Assembly (NCBI GenBank): GCA_964533705.1
Contig: CAZHMN010000119.1
Coordinates: 1 to 6,749, forward strand
Length of the DNA: 6,749 nucleotides
Source of the DNA: CAZHMN01 sp964533705
Lineage (GTDB): Bacteria > Electryoneota > B3-LCP
Direction of reading: 5' to 3'
The stretch's first letter is position 1; the number at the start of each line of letters is the position of its first letter. The notes beneath the pieces were generated by a model. The model had not been told where the DNA came from and did not search any database. It was given only the letters and a program-made list of their open reading frames with translations. Positions 1 through 5,341 of this stretch are shown here, in pieces. The translations under genes and the position numbers were made by a program.

Positions 1-3
1 GGG

Positions 4-45
4 TAGGTCGGTCGTGAGACTCTTACGAGATTCTCCGAATCCGAT
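4..45 (+). repeat. Outer left REP-like repeat carrying an 18-nt insert
   Basis: This 42-nt element matches the reverse complement of 799-840 at 36 of 42 positions, so the pair brackets the RAYT as an outer inverted repeat. It reads as the ordinary hairpin repeat of 133-156 split in two: TAGGTCGG at 4-11, then 18 extra bases TCGTGAGACTCTTACGAG at 12-29, then ATTCTCCGAATCCGAT at 30-45. The 18-nt insert is itself nearly palindromic. A GTAG foot (3-6) precedes the hairpin, as in RAYT-associated REPs. Confidence 0.75.
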
Positions 46-64
46 AGAGGAAGAAAATGAAGTG

Positions 65-88
65 CTGTCGGGTCTCCGCACCCGACAG
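65..88 (+). repeat. REP-like hairpin, type b
   Basis: Perfect 9-bp arms CTGTCGGGT (65-73) and ACCCGACAG (80-88) enclose a 6-nt loop CTCCGC. The reverse complement recurs at 3950-3973 with one mismatch in 24. It shares the GTCGG...CCGAC outer stem and a CTCCG loop core with the type a hairpins, so the two types are probably variants of one REP family. No GTAG foot is visible beside this copy. Confidence 0.75.
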
Positions 89-130
89 CTTAGGTTCACT
101 TAATCTCGTGAAATAATGGGCGGAAGATGG

Positions 131-156
131 TGTAGGTCGGATTCTCCGAATCCGAC
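131..156 (+). repeat. REP-like hairpin, type a (inner left copy)
   Basis: The foot TGTAG (131-135) is followed by 9-bp perfect arms GTCGGATTC (136-144) and GAATCCGAC (148-156) around the loop TCC. All 26 bases recur exactly at 3994-4019 and, inverted, at 863-888. A conserved GTAG tetranucleotide 5' of a palindrome is the published hallmark of REPs processed by RAYT enzymes. This copy lies 44 bases upstream of the RAYT start codon. Confidence 0.85.
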
Positions 157-200
157 GAGCAAGAAGAAACAGCATAGTTGTATTGCCTTAAATTATCGCG

Positions 201-731
201 ATGCCGAAATATCGCCGTTATTTCAACTTAGGGAATTGCTACTTCCTGACGCTGGTTACGAAGGAGCGCGTTCCCATTTTTGAAGATAAGGCTGCTGTCG
301 AACTATTCTGGTCGTCACTTCAGCACTGTAACACTCGCTTTCCTTACATCAAGCACGCATATGTTGTGATTCCCGATCATATTCATCTCCTGTTGGAGAT
401 TTACGATAAAACCACGCCTGCTGATCTGATACGTTGCTTGAAGAGAGGCTTTCTTTTCCGAGCCAAATCAGGTGGATTGAATTCGTCGGCTCGATCATTG
501 GAATTGATTCGTAGCTACGGAACAGTATGGCAAAGCCGTTATTACGACCATGTTATTCGCGATGAAGAAGACTTTTCAAGACATATGGATTACATTCATT
601 TTAATCCTGTAAAACACGGATTCGTGGAAAGTCCATTTGCATGGAAAAATTCGAGTATTCATGAGTTCAAATACCAAGATGATTGGGGGAAAGAGATTCC
701 AAAGACAATTCGAAATATGGAATTGGAGTGA
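201..731 (+). CDS. REP-associated tyrosine transposase (RAYT, Y1/IS200-like HUH fold)
   Basis: This 176-residue protein belongs to the RAYT family, Y1-type HUH nucleases that nick and rejoin single-stranded REP hairpins and are related to the IS200/IS605 transposases. The N-terminus (KYRRYFNLGNCYFLTLVT) is typical of the family. The metal-binding HUH motif is H60-I-H62 within PDHIHLLLEI (58-67). The catalytic tyrosine is probably Y115 (or Y114) in YYDHVIRDEEDF (114-125), followed by the family block YIHFNPVKHGFV (131-142). Length is normal for the family and no key residue is missing, so it looks intact. The start has no clear Shine-Dalgarno, but residue 1 fits the family start. The gene is single-copy here, bracketed by inverted REP-like hairpins that are its likely substrates. 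RAYTs are generally regarded as domesticated rather than freely self-mobile. Family assignment is firm; substrate matching is inference. Confidence 0.95.
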   Translation: MPKYRRYFNLGNCYFLTLVTKERVPIFEDKAAVELFWSSLQHCNTRFPYIKHAYVVIPDHIHLLLEIYDKTTPADLIRCLKRGFLFRAKSGGLNSSARSLELIRSYGTVWQSRYYDHVIRDEEDFSRHMDYIHFNPVKHGFVESPFAWKNSSIHEFKYQDDWGKEIPKTIRNMELE

Positions 732-798
732 GGATTTAGGATTTTGACGGATTCGCGGCGTAAGCGCCCTTTGGAGGGACAGTTTCGAAGTTAATTTT

Positions 799-840
799 GT
801 CGGATTTGGAGAATCCCTTAAGGGTCTCATGACCGACCTA
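799..840 (-). repeat. Outer right REP-like repeat carrying an 18-nt insert
   Basis: This is the inverted partner of 4-45 (36/42 identical). Read on the minus strand it is TAGGTCGG (840-833), then the 18-nt insert TCATGAGACCCTTAAGGG (832-815), then ATTCTCCAAATCCGAC (814-799). The insert lies at exactly the same point as in the left copy, but its right half has mutated towards CCCTTAAGGG, a new perfect palindrome. The GTAG foot is replaced by ATAG. Confidence 0.75.
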
Positions 841-862
841 TAGAGCGAAATATATGAAGGGC

Positions 863-888
863 GTCGGATTCGGAGAATCCGACCTACA
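863..888 (-). repeat. REP-like hairpin, type a (inner right copy)
   Basis: This is an exact reverse complement of 131-156 over all 26 bases, including the GTAG foot (CTAC on the plus strand at 884-887). With 131-156 it forms a perfect inner inverted repeat around the RAYT gene, nested inside the 4-45/799-840 pair. Confidence 0.85.
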
Positions 889-940
889 GTGCTAAGTCCG
901 TCCAGGACATGGGTGCCTCCTTGATAGTTCAAATTTCAAG

Positions 941-968
941 TTGCAAAATGAAAAGTGAAAACTATTAT
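941..968 (+). promoter_or_regulatory. Possible sigma70-type promoter for the TPR/nuclease operon
   Basis: TTGCAA (941-946) and TATTAT (963-968) are separated by 16 bases. The -10 box matches the consensus at 5 of 6 positions and the -35 at 4 of 6. It lies in an AT-rich gap directly ahead of the TPR gene. If real, it argues against translation starting at the TTG at 968 and favours the ATG at 1007. This is a weak prediction from consensus matching only. Confidence 0.3.
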
Positions 969-1006
969 TGCGCTTCCTAAAAAAGCGTTTTAACTTTCTG
1001 TTTACC

Positions 1007-1402
1007 ATGGATCCCGCCGTTGACATGCCCTTCAACCCGGAGAAAGCAGAGACCTTCCTCGAACTGGGAGAACAATTGCTCTACGAAATTGGCCGCATTG
1101 ACGATGCCGAAAACGCGCTGAAAACTGCCCTTGACCTTTTACCCAATAACACCTATATCTTAATGGAATTGGCGGTCGCCTACGCTCTACAGGATGAAGA
1201 TGAAAGCGCAATTGAAATTCTGAAGCAGGTTATAGAACTCGCCGAAGATGAGGAAACCCTGGCCGAAGCTCACCTGCGCCTGGGCATCGCCTACGACACA
1301 ATAGGAAACGAAACGCTGGCGACGGTGGAGTTGGAGATATTGAGGGGATTGGATGAGGATAGGGCGAGGGTGTTGGAGGAGATTATGGAAACAGGAGGTT
1401 AG
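1007..1402 (+). CDS. Small acidic TPR-repeat protein
   Basis: This 131-residue protein is made almost wholly of three tetratricopeptide repeats, at roughly residues 13-46, 48-80 and 84-116. They show the usual small/large helix-packing pattern, for example LGEQLLYEIGRIDDAENALKTAL and LRLGIAYDTIGNETLATVEL. It has no signal peptide or membrane segment and is strongly acidic, so it is probably a cytosolic protein-binding scaffold. The start is uncertain. ATG 1007 is chosen because the repeats begin soon after it; TTG 968 would add 13 basic/hydrophobic residues, and ATG 1025 is also possible. None has a good Shine-Dalgarno. Its stop codon lies 3 bases before the next gene's ATG, and that gene's ribosome site lies inside this reading frame, so the two are probably translationally coupled. 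A partnership with the nuclease is inference. Bases 1326-1403 are notably purine-rich and poor in C, unlike the rest of the gene. Confidence 0.8.
   Translation: MDPAVDMPFNPEKAETFLELGEQLLYEIGRIDDAENALKTALDLLPNNTYILMELAVAYALQDEDESAIEILKQVIELAEDEETLAEAHLRLGIAYDTIGNETLATVELEILRGLDEDRARVLEEIMETGG
1391..1398 (+). promoter_or_regulatory. Ribosome binding site of the DUF262/HNH gene
   Basis: ACAGGAGG ends 7 bases before the ATG at 1406, an optimal Shine-Dalgarno spacing. It lies within the last codons of the TPR gene, which suggests that translation of the two genes is coupled. It also supports ATG 1406 as the start. Confidence 0.8.
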
Positions 1403-1405
1403 GAA

Positions 1406-3781
1406 ATGAGTTCCTCGAAAACCGAAAACGCTGGCCGAAGTCCTTCTTGGTCAGCAAACGACTTTCTTGAGCAGTATGAAAAACTGGGTATACCCCACTT
1501 TCAAAGAGGGCTCGTCTGGGGACCAAATCCAGTTTCGCTACTCTTGGAATCACTATTTTATGAGACGCCATGCGGTATCATTATTCTGTGGGAACCGGAC
1601 AATCCAGTAGGCTGGGGTAAGCCGTTGGGCAATCAAGATAAGCCGAAGTATTATATTATTGACGGTCAGCAGCGAATCCGAAGCATTTGCGGAGTATTAA
1701 CGGGCCTAAAGGAAACCGCTGCTCTGGAAAACGGCGAAGAATCAGCAGATGAAGGTGACGATAATACAGTCTGGTGTATTAATCTTACACGGATACCAGA
1801 GCCAGAGCTAAAGGCATCATTTGGCGATGAAACACGCTACCCTTTGTTTTGCCGCATTCGTAATCCATACGACCCGAAAGCGCGCTTGAAAAAGAATTTT
1901 CTGCCAATTAGTTCTTTCTTGGATAATAAGGAAGATGAGATTGCCAAACATATTAAGGATCACCATGGTGAAGGGGCGCTTGCCAAACTACAGGAAGCCA
2001 AAATAAAGGAGAGGGTTCAAAGAATTCGTGACAAAGAGCTCTTTCACGTCATAATCTTAAAGGAAGACTTAAAGGAAGGGTCGAAGAAAAACACGTACTC
2101 TGACATGATCTCGCTGTATAACCGCATCAATAGTGGCGGGATGAGGGTCGAAGCTGAGGAAAAGGCGTTCGCGACGCTTGTATCTTTTGATCCGACCAAT
2201 TGGACCAAAAGGACCAATGATTGGATTCGTAAGCTTTTCGAAATGATTCATGGGAAGTGTATAGATCGGAATGAATATCTCAAGAGGCAAAAAGAGAGAG
2301 CTTTTGGATTCAAACTTTTCATTCGCACCCTGATCCAGGTGTTTACTTACCATACGGGATACTCAATTGGATCTAACGCCTTTTCATTCGACTTGGTGAA
2401 CAAACCTTTTTTTGCTAAATGTTTTATGGTGCCGGATAATCAAAACAAAACTGAATCACTTTTCAATCTGACAGATAGAATCTTATTGTATGTGTGGGAA
2501 TGCCTTCGCGAAGAACTCTATTGCGATGACCTGAGAATGTTACCCGAAACGTCCTCACTGTGGCCAGTATTTCAGCTTTTAATCCGCTTTCCTCGCTTGA
2601 TGGATGATGGAATAAAAGAACAGGGTAGAATGATTGTTGCTGCACTTGTCCTTCGCTTGTATCTCCGTTCCTACGAAAGTCAGAAAGATATAATGCAACT
2701 TATTACTGAGATCAACAAATGCCAAACGCTGGATGAATGCCTTCAAAAGATGAATCAAGAGCTAGCTATTGAAACTCTTAGAGAAGAACGAGTCAATGAA
2801 CAGATCGAGAAGTCCCGGTCTTTACAAAGCAGGTACACACTGATTCTTTATTGGCTTCTGCGTAAGCGATGCGCGAGTGATTTCTCTTACAAAAATGTCT
2901 CTGCAATGAATAGAAAGCGCATGTTCCAATTGGAAAATGCTCAAGAATATCGAGAAGAAGTTAAACTAAAGGAAAAATATGAACCGCAAAAACAGCATAT
3001 AATTCCATATAGCAATCTGAAAAAAGTGTATCCGGAATTGTTTGGCAAGACTCGTGTGGGCAACCATGATGCCAACGACATTGGAAATATCACCTATATC
3101 TCTAGTGTACTTAACAGTGACCAGACAGGTATTGGTGCCACGCTTATTGATTTGCATTACGATCCACCTGAGAATCTCGAGGCTCACATTCTTGGTGGGT
3201 CAGCCTATCATGAAATTGAGGAATCTTACCAACGAATTAGATCAGCTATAAAGGACGACAAGGATCAGGATTCTGATGCCAAAAAGGAGAAGTATACAAG
3301 CTTTTATAAGAGTCGGCGGGAGAAAATCGCTGAAGCATTTATCAACTGGCTTGAAGAACTGGAATTACCTAAGGAGGTAAAAATTGACGGTGATCGTATT
3401 GAGGCAGCGAAAAGGCTATTTAATCCGACAATCGAAGATATGATTCGGGAGATGGTCTATCCGGATGTAGTGGAGGATGCATTGTATGAGCTTGTTAATA
3501 AAGTGCCATTGGCACATAAAAATAAGAAGTATAAAGCTGGGGAATTTATGCAGTTTAGTGTACAGAATAGGAAGCGCTGTAAATGCTTTGAGATGTATTT
3601 ATACCGAGAATGTATCGAGATTGAGGGATATAAGGAACGTCTGGCTCCGTTTCGCAAACTCCAAGAAAAAGTTCCGCCAAGTTTAATGAAGAAGCCTTCT
3701 CTGATTGAACTAATAACGGGCGGGGGAGACGAAAAAGAAACTGCTGAAATAATTAAAAAGGTTCCAGGTTGTAGGGATTAA
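1406..3781 (+). CDS. DUF262 + DUF1524 (HNH) protein, GmrSD/SspE-like restriction nuclease
   Basis: This 791-residue single-chain protein joins an N-terminal DUF262 (ParB/sulfiredoxin-like NTPase fold) to a DUF1524-type HNH region. DUF262 signatures are IPHFQRGLVW (29-38), LLLESLFYETPCGIIILW (45-62), the nucleotide-site motif DGQQR (86-90) and YNRINSGGMRVEAEE (238-252). A helical middle of about 270 residues follows. The HNH-like part has QKQHIIPYS (528-536, H531 the likely catalytic His) and IGNITYISSVLN (559-570, matching the DUF1524 GN-x-T...N block), then SRREKIAEAFINWLEEL (636-652). About 130 C-terminal residues are unassigned. Proteins of this build include GmrSD fusions, BrxU and SspE, which restrict modified phage DNA or sense phosphorothioate-modified self DNA. 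No modification genes (dnd/ssp, BREX) are in the window, so the trigger is unknown. The gene appears intact. Domain architecture is confident; the defence role is inferred from the family. Confidence 0.88.
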   Translation: MSSSKTENAGRSPSWSANDFLEQYEKLGIPHFQRGLVWGPNPVSLLLESLFYETPCGIIILWEPDNPVGWGKPLGNQDKPKYYIIDGQQRIRSICGVLTGLKETAALENGEESADEGDDNTVWCINLTRIPEPELKASFGDETRYPLFCRIRNPYDPKARLKKNFLPISSFLDNKEDEIAKHIKDHHGEGALAKLQEAKIKERVQRIRDKELFHVIILKEDLKEGSKKNTYSDMISLYNRINSGGMRVEAEEKAFATLVSFDPTNWTKRTNDWIRKLFEMIHGKCIDRNEYLKRQKERAFGFKLFIRTLIQVFTYHTGYSIGSNAFSFDLVNKPFFAKCFMVPDNQNKTESLFNLTDRILLYVWECLREELYCDDLRMLPETSSLWPVFQLLIRFPRLMDDGIKEQGRMIVAALVLRLYLRSYESQKDIMQLITEINKCQTLDECLQKMNQELAIETLREERVNEQIEKSRSLQSRYTLILYWLLRKRCASDFSYKNVSAMNRKRMFQLENAQEYREEVKLKEKYEPQKQHIIPYSNLKKVYPELFGKTRVGNHDANDIGNITYISSVLNSDQTGIGATLIDLHYDPPENLEAHILGGSAYHEIEESYQRIRSAIKDDKDQDSDAKKEKYTSFYKSRREKIAEAFINWLEELELPKEVKIDGDRIEAAKRLFNPTIEDMIREMVYPDVVEDALYELVNKVPLAHKNKKYKAGEFMQFSVQNRKRCKCFEMYLYRECIEIEGYKERLAPFRKLQEKVPPSLMKKPSLIELITGGGDEKETAEIIKKVPGCRD

Positions 3782-3784
3782 CAA

Positions 3785-3823
3785 GTAGGCTATAAGAACC
3801 CTTACGCCGGCTGCTACATTTTT
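3785..3823 (+). terminator. Weak palindrome and T-run after the nuclease gene
   Basis: GTAG (3785-3788) and CTAC (3814-3817) bracket an imperfect palindrome that ends in TTTTT (3819-3823), four bases after the stop codon. It resembles the GTAGGGG...CCCCTAC element at 5296-5341 in sharing an internal CTTACG segment and GTAG/CTAC ends. It may act as a terminator or be a decayed repeat. Pairing is poor beyond the outer four bases, so confidence is low. Confidence 0.3.
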
Positions 3824-3858
3824 CCAACGGATCACCCCGTGTTGCTCCACCGGGACGA

Positions 3859-3887
3859 ATGCTTCTGGCCCGATAGGGACGAAGCAT
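3859..3887 (+). repeat. Hairpin ATGCTTC...GAAGCAT
   Basis: A 7-bp stem, ATGCTTC (3859-3865) with GAAGCAT (3881-3887), encloses a second stem CCC (3869-3871) / GGG (3876-3878) closed by GATA. GGGACGAA occurs twice in direct orientation (3852-3859 and 3876-3883). No function is recognised. It is one of several structured elements in this gene-free stretch. Confidence 0.45.
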
Positions 3888-3897
3888 GAAGGATGTG

Positions 3898-3920
3898 GTT
3901 CCCTTTTGGGGAGACCCAAC
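3898..3920 (-). repeat. Degenerate REP-like element
   Basis: Read on the minus strand, this starts GTTGGGTCTCCCCAAAAGGG and resembles the type b hairpin (GTCGGGTCTCCGC...), keeping the GGGTCTCC core while the closing arm has drifted. It is probably a decayed member of the same family. It lies 30 bases from an intact type b copy. Confidence 0.4.
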
Positions 3921-3949
3921 AATACAAACAAATAAGGGAAGATGAGGGT

Positions 3950-3973
3950 CTGTCGGGTGCGGAGACCCGACGG
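3950..3973 (-). repeat. REP-like hairpin, type b (second copy)
   Basis: This is the reverse complement of 65-88 with a single mismatch at 3972 out of 24. The stem is GTCGGGT / ACCCGAC. It lies 20 bases from a type a hairpin in the opposite orientation, so the two together look like a small bipartite REP cluster (BIME-like). Confidence 0.75.
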
Positions 3974-3993
3974 CACAGGAATGGACGAAGCTT

Positions 3994-4019
3994 TGTAGGT
4001 CGGATTCTCCGAATCCGAC
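3994..4019 (+). repeat. REP-like hairpin, type a (third copy)
   Basis: All 26 bases are identical to 131-156, including the TGTAG foot and the 9-bp arms around a TCC loop. An exact copy nearly 4 kb from the RAYT fits dispersal of one repeat through the region's intergenic spaces. Confidence 0.85.
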
Positions 4020-4069
4020 AACCTCTTAGCTAAATCACTTCATAAAATACAATCCGCGATGGAGCCCTC

Positions 4070-4153
4070 ATGTCCATCAAAATAACCCGCAATCCGTCCG
4101 ACCAGACGCTGAAAGAGCTGGGTAGTCATATCAGTCGACCGGGTGGGTGGTAA
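4070..4153 (+). CDS. Possible 27-residue ORF or 5' remnant of a phage gene
   Basis: An ATG at 4070 with GGAG five bases upstream opens a short frame that reads MSIKITRNPSDQTLKELGSH and then seven more residues (ISRPGGW) before TAA. The beginning is reminiscent of the N-termini of small phage tail or morphogenesis proteins, and coding flavour is lost after about 20 codons. It could be the stub of a truncated phage gene on the strand opposite the capsid cluster, or chance. I do not recognise it with confidence. Confidence 0.25.
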   Translation: MSIKITRNPSDQTLKELGSHISRPGGW

Positions 4154-4163
4154 GGACAGCTTG

Positions 4164-4193
4164 CCGGGTGGAGCCCCTACGGGGATGTCCCGG
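4164..4193. repeat. Nested G/C hairpin
   Basis: Outer stem CCGGG (4164-4168) / CCCGG (4189-4193) and inner stem CCCC (4174-4177) / GGGG (4181-4184) with a TAC loop. It lies in the gene-free stretch before the capsid cluster. On the minus strand the inner part reads GTAGGGGC, similar to the foot of the palindrome at 5296-5341, so a family link is possible. Confidence 0.45.
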
Positions 4194-4202
4194 ATAGCTT
4201 TG

Positions 4203-4255
4203 ATCCCCCCCAACCCCCCTTAATAAGGGGGGAGCAAGGGGGGATTATTTTTTAT
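4203..4255 (+). terminator. C/G-rich double hairpin with T-tract, probable convergent terminator
   Basis: A perfect 9-bp stem CCCCCCTTA (4214-4222) / TAAGGGGGG (4224-4232) is nested inside, or competes with, an outer stem ATCCCCCC (4203-4210) / GGGGGGAT (4238-4245). ATTATTTTTTAT (4244-4255) follows on the plus strand. This has the form of an intrinsic terminator for rightward transcription. It sits where the rightward operon and the leftward phage genes converge, 8 bases from the phage gene's stop codon. C-run/G-run palindromes of this kind are also common dispersed intergenic repeats, so it may be both. Confidence 0.5.
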
Positions 4256-4262
4256 GACGTTA

Positions 4263-4703
4263 TTACCCCAACCACACATCCACCGTCTCGTTGGTGGTGT
4301 CCTTGGCGATGACCTGGCCGCGGCACAGGTGACCGCCGGCGGGGATATCCGCCGCCGCCGAAGCCTGGCGCACCTTGCCGGTCCCGTCCACCTCGACCAT
4401 CTGATTGACCGCCGGAGCCGCTGCGGTGTTGTACTTGAAGCGGGCCACGCCCCGGGCCTGCACCGTGCAGGTTACAGGGATACCGCTGGCGTTCACTTCG
4501 GTGGATACGGCGACGATTTTGCCGAAAAGCTTAGCTCCTGCCGTACCCATTCCCACGGTATTGTTGCCACTGATGACGCAAGCTGTCAGGTTGTCATCAA
4601 CGTCGGATTGGGAGAAATCCCGGGCTTCAGTCGTATCCACTTTCATGGTCAGCGTGGGGTGCATGCCCACGCCGTTGTTATCTACGATGAATTGACTGGA
4701 CAT
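4263..4703 (-). CDS. Putative phage head decoration (capsid cement-like) protein
   Basis: A 146-residue, beta-rich, cysteine-poor protein without signal peptide or membrane segment. The central and C-terminal parts (VTCTVQARGVARFKYNT at 77-93, VNQMVEVDGTGKVRQA at 99-114, HLCRGQVIAKDTTNETVDVWLG at 125-146) follow the pattern of DUF2190-type small capsid decoration proteins: a short beta-barrel in which strands alternate with VGxxV(D/E)xxGxV-like turns and which ends in a valine-rich strand. The start is well supported by AGGAGG seven bases upstream on the minus strand (plus-strand CCTCCT near 4711-4716). It is the third leftward structural gene after the capsid protein, a usual place for decoration proteins. 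The gene is certain by coding pattern. The function is inferred from position and motif resemblance only; a minor structural protein is the alternative. Confidence 0.8.
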   Translation of the reverse strand: MSSQFIVDNNGVGMHPTLTMKVDTTEARDFSQSDVDDNLTACVISGNNTVGMGTAGAKLFGKIVAVSTEVNASGIPVTCTVQARGVARFKYNTAAAPAVNQMVEVDGTGKVRQASAAADIPAGGHLCRGQVIAKDTTNETVDVWLG

Positions 4704-4872
4704 TGTCTTCCTCCTGTTGACTATTATGGGCGTTTAAACGAGTGTTCTGCCGAAGGCATTTTCCTGAGGAGTCCTTCGGTCCTTCGGAATTCCGAGCGAA
4801 TCAATCCGCTCGCCAGAGTCTTACAACTCGTGAGAGCCTTGCGGCTCGTGAGAGTCTTGCGACCCTCAAACT
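4704..4872. other. Repeat-dense gap between phage genes
   Basis: No gene is seen. The gap contains a 10-bp perfect palindrome CGTTTAAACG (4731-4740), an inverted pair CCGAAGG (4750-4756) / CCTTCGG (4773-4779) with a second CCTTCGG at 4781-4787, a stem CGAGCG (4793-4798) / CGCTCG (4807-4812), and the 18-nt tandem array listed separately. Phage head genes are usually packed tightly, so a 169-base structured gap is unusual. Confidence 0.7.
4809..4862 (+). repeat. Three tandem 18-nt units
   Basis: The three consecutive 18-mers are CTCGCCAGAGTCTTACAA (4809-4826), CTCGTGAGAGCCTTGCGG (4827-4844) and CTCGTGAGAGTCTTGCGA (4845-4862). Offset by one base, the third unit matches the insert in the RAYT-flanking repeat at 12-29 at 15 of 18 positions. 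No spacers lie between units, so this is not a CRISPR. Units 2 and 3 are closest; unit 1 is more diverged. Confidence 0.75.
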
Positions 4873-5244
4873 TCAGTATACGTCCAGACGCAGCAACACC
4901 GAAACCCTCAATGTCGCATTGGCCAGAACAAGATTGCAGTAACTGTTGCTCGGGTTTCCGTTGATCATGACCGTGACCTGAAAATAGGGCTGATCGTACT
5001 GCGCCAGCACAGAAATCCTGTCCCCCGCATTGAAGCTGGATTCCGTTGCATCGGTTCGGACGTTGGTGCCATCATAGCAGTAGAGGCGTAGAATCTTACC
5101 GGATGAGGGCATGGGATACCCGTCTCCGCCATATCCTCCTGGCCCCTTCAGGTAGCGGTCAGACGTGGCGACCGTATCAACGAAGTTCATCTGAATGCAC
5201 TTCTGCCGGTCGCGCAGGTAGTTTTCTGTTGGATTCAGAGGCAT
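4873..5244 (-). CDS. Unknown phage structural protein, 123 residues
   Basis: I do not recognise this family. The protein begins with a polar segment containing LRDRQKCIQMNFVDTVATSDRY (9-30), then a glycine-rich linker GPGGYGGDGYP (34-44). The rest alternates short predicted beta strands (KILRLYCYDG, RISVLAQYDQPYFQVTVMING, ATLRVSVLLRLDVY). That layout, a linker followed by a compact beta domain, suits a head-surface or fibre-like virion component. The ATG at 5244 has a GAGGAG ribosome site five bases upstream on the minus strand. It lies between the capsid and decoration-like genes, all leftward, so a virion role is likely by context. It is separated from both neighbours by unusually long repeat-bearing gaps. 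The coding call is good; the function is inference. Confidence 0.75.
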   Translation of the reverse strand: MPLNPTENYLRDRQKCIQMNFVDTVATSDRYLKGPGGYGGDGYPMPSSGKILRLYCYDGTNVRTDATESSFNAGDRISVLAQYDQPYFQVTVMINGNPSNSYCNLVLANATLRVSVLLRLDVY

Positions 5245-5295
5245 TGTTCTCCTCTATTACCGTTAAGTCATTGCGCCTGTGGCACAAGTTCTGCC

Positions 5296-5341
5296 GTAGG
5301 GGTTTGATTAGTCTCGAAAGAGCCTTACGGCAAGCCCCTAC
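5296..5341 (-). repeat. GTAGGGG...CCCCTAC palindrome containing the 18-nt unit
   Basis: The outer arms GTAGGGGTTTG (5296-5306) and CAAGCCCCTAC (5331-5341) pair at 10 of 11 positions, and GCCGTA (5294-5299) / TACGGC (5326-5331) offers a competing stem. Inside, 5314-5331 (TCGAAAGAGCCTTACGGC) matches the tandem unit at 4828-4845 at 15 of 18 positions. It begins and ends with GTAG/CTAC like the REP feet. It lies in the gap between the capsid and 123-residue genes and slightly overlaps the stop of the capsid-tail remnant. Confidence 0.6.

Larger units (their letters stand above)
732..940. other. Intergenic region after the RAYT
   Basis: I see no supportable gene here. It holds a small hairpin GGCG-TAAG-CGCC (757-768) just after the RAYT stop codon. 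The hairpin lacks a real T-tract, so it is a poor terminator candidate. The stretch also contains the outer and inner right REP-like repeats listed separately. An open frame on the opposite strand (932 to 576) overlaps the RAYT and the repeats and shows no protein-like features. Confidence 0.6.

Noticed and set aside
1..890. Classical insertion sequence
   Set aside because: The gene is a single-domain RAYT with REP-like flanks. I could not identify a target duplication or the IS200/IS605 end structures, so a REPtron is the better description.
576..932. Minus-strand open frame of 118 codons
   Set aside because: It overlaps the RAYT coding region in antisense and is otherwise built from the repeat copies at 799-888.
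968..1006. TTG start extending the TPR protein by 13 residues
   Set aside because: The added residues (MRFLKKRFNFLFT) are unlike the acidic TPR body, there is no ribosome site, and a plausible -10 box overlaps the TTG. It remains possible.
3710..4021. Minus-strand open frame of 103 codons
   Set aside because: Most of it is translated REP-like hairpins (types a and b) plus the antisense end of the nuclease gene. There is no ribosome site or domain-like pattern.
4809..4862. Possible CRISPR array
   Set aside because: The 18-nt units are directly adjacent with no spacers, only three in number and diverged, and no cas genes are present.
4254..4964. Long plus-strand open frame of 236 codons
   Set aside because: It lies antisense to the decoration-like gene and then runs through the palindromic gap. 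Its composition (many His, Arg, Gly) is typical of an antisense shadow, and the minus-strand gene has a good ribosome site and protein-like sequence.
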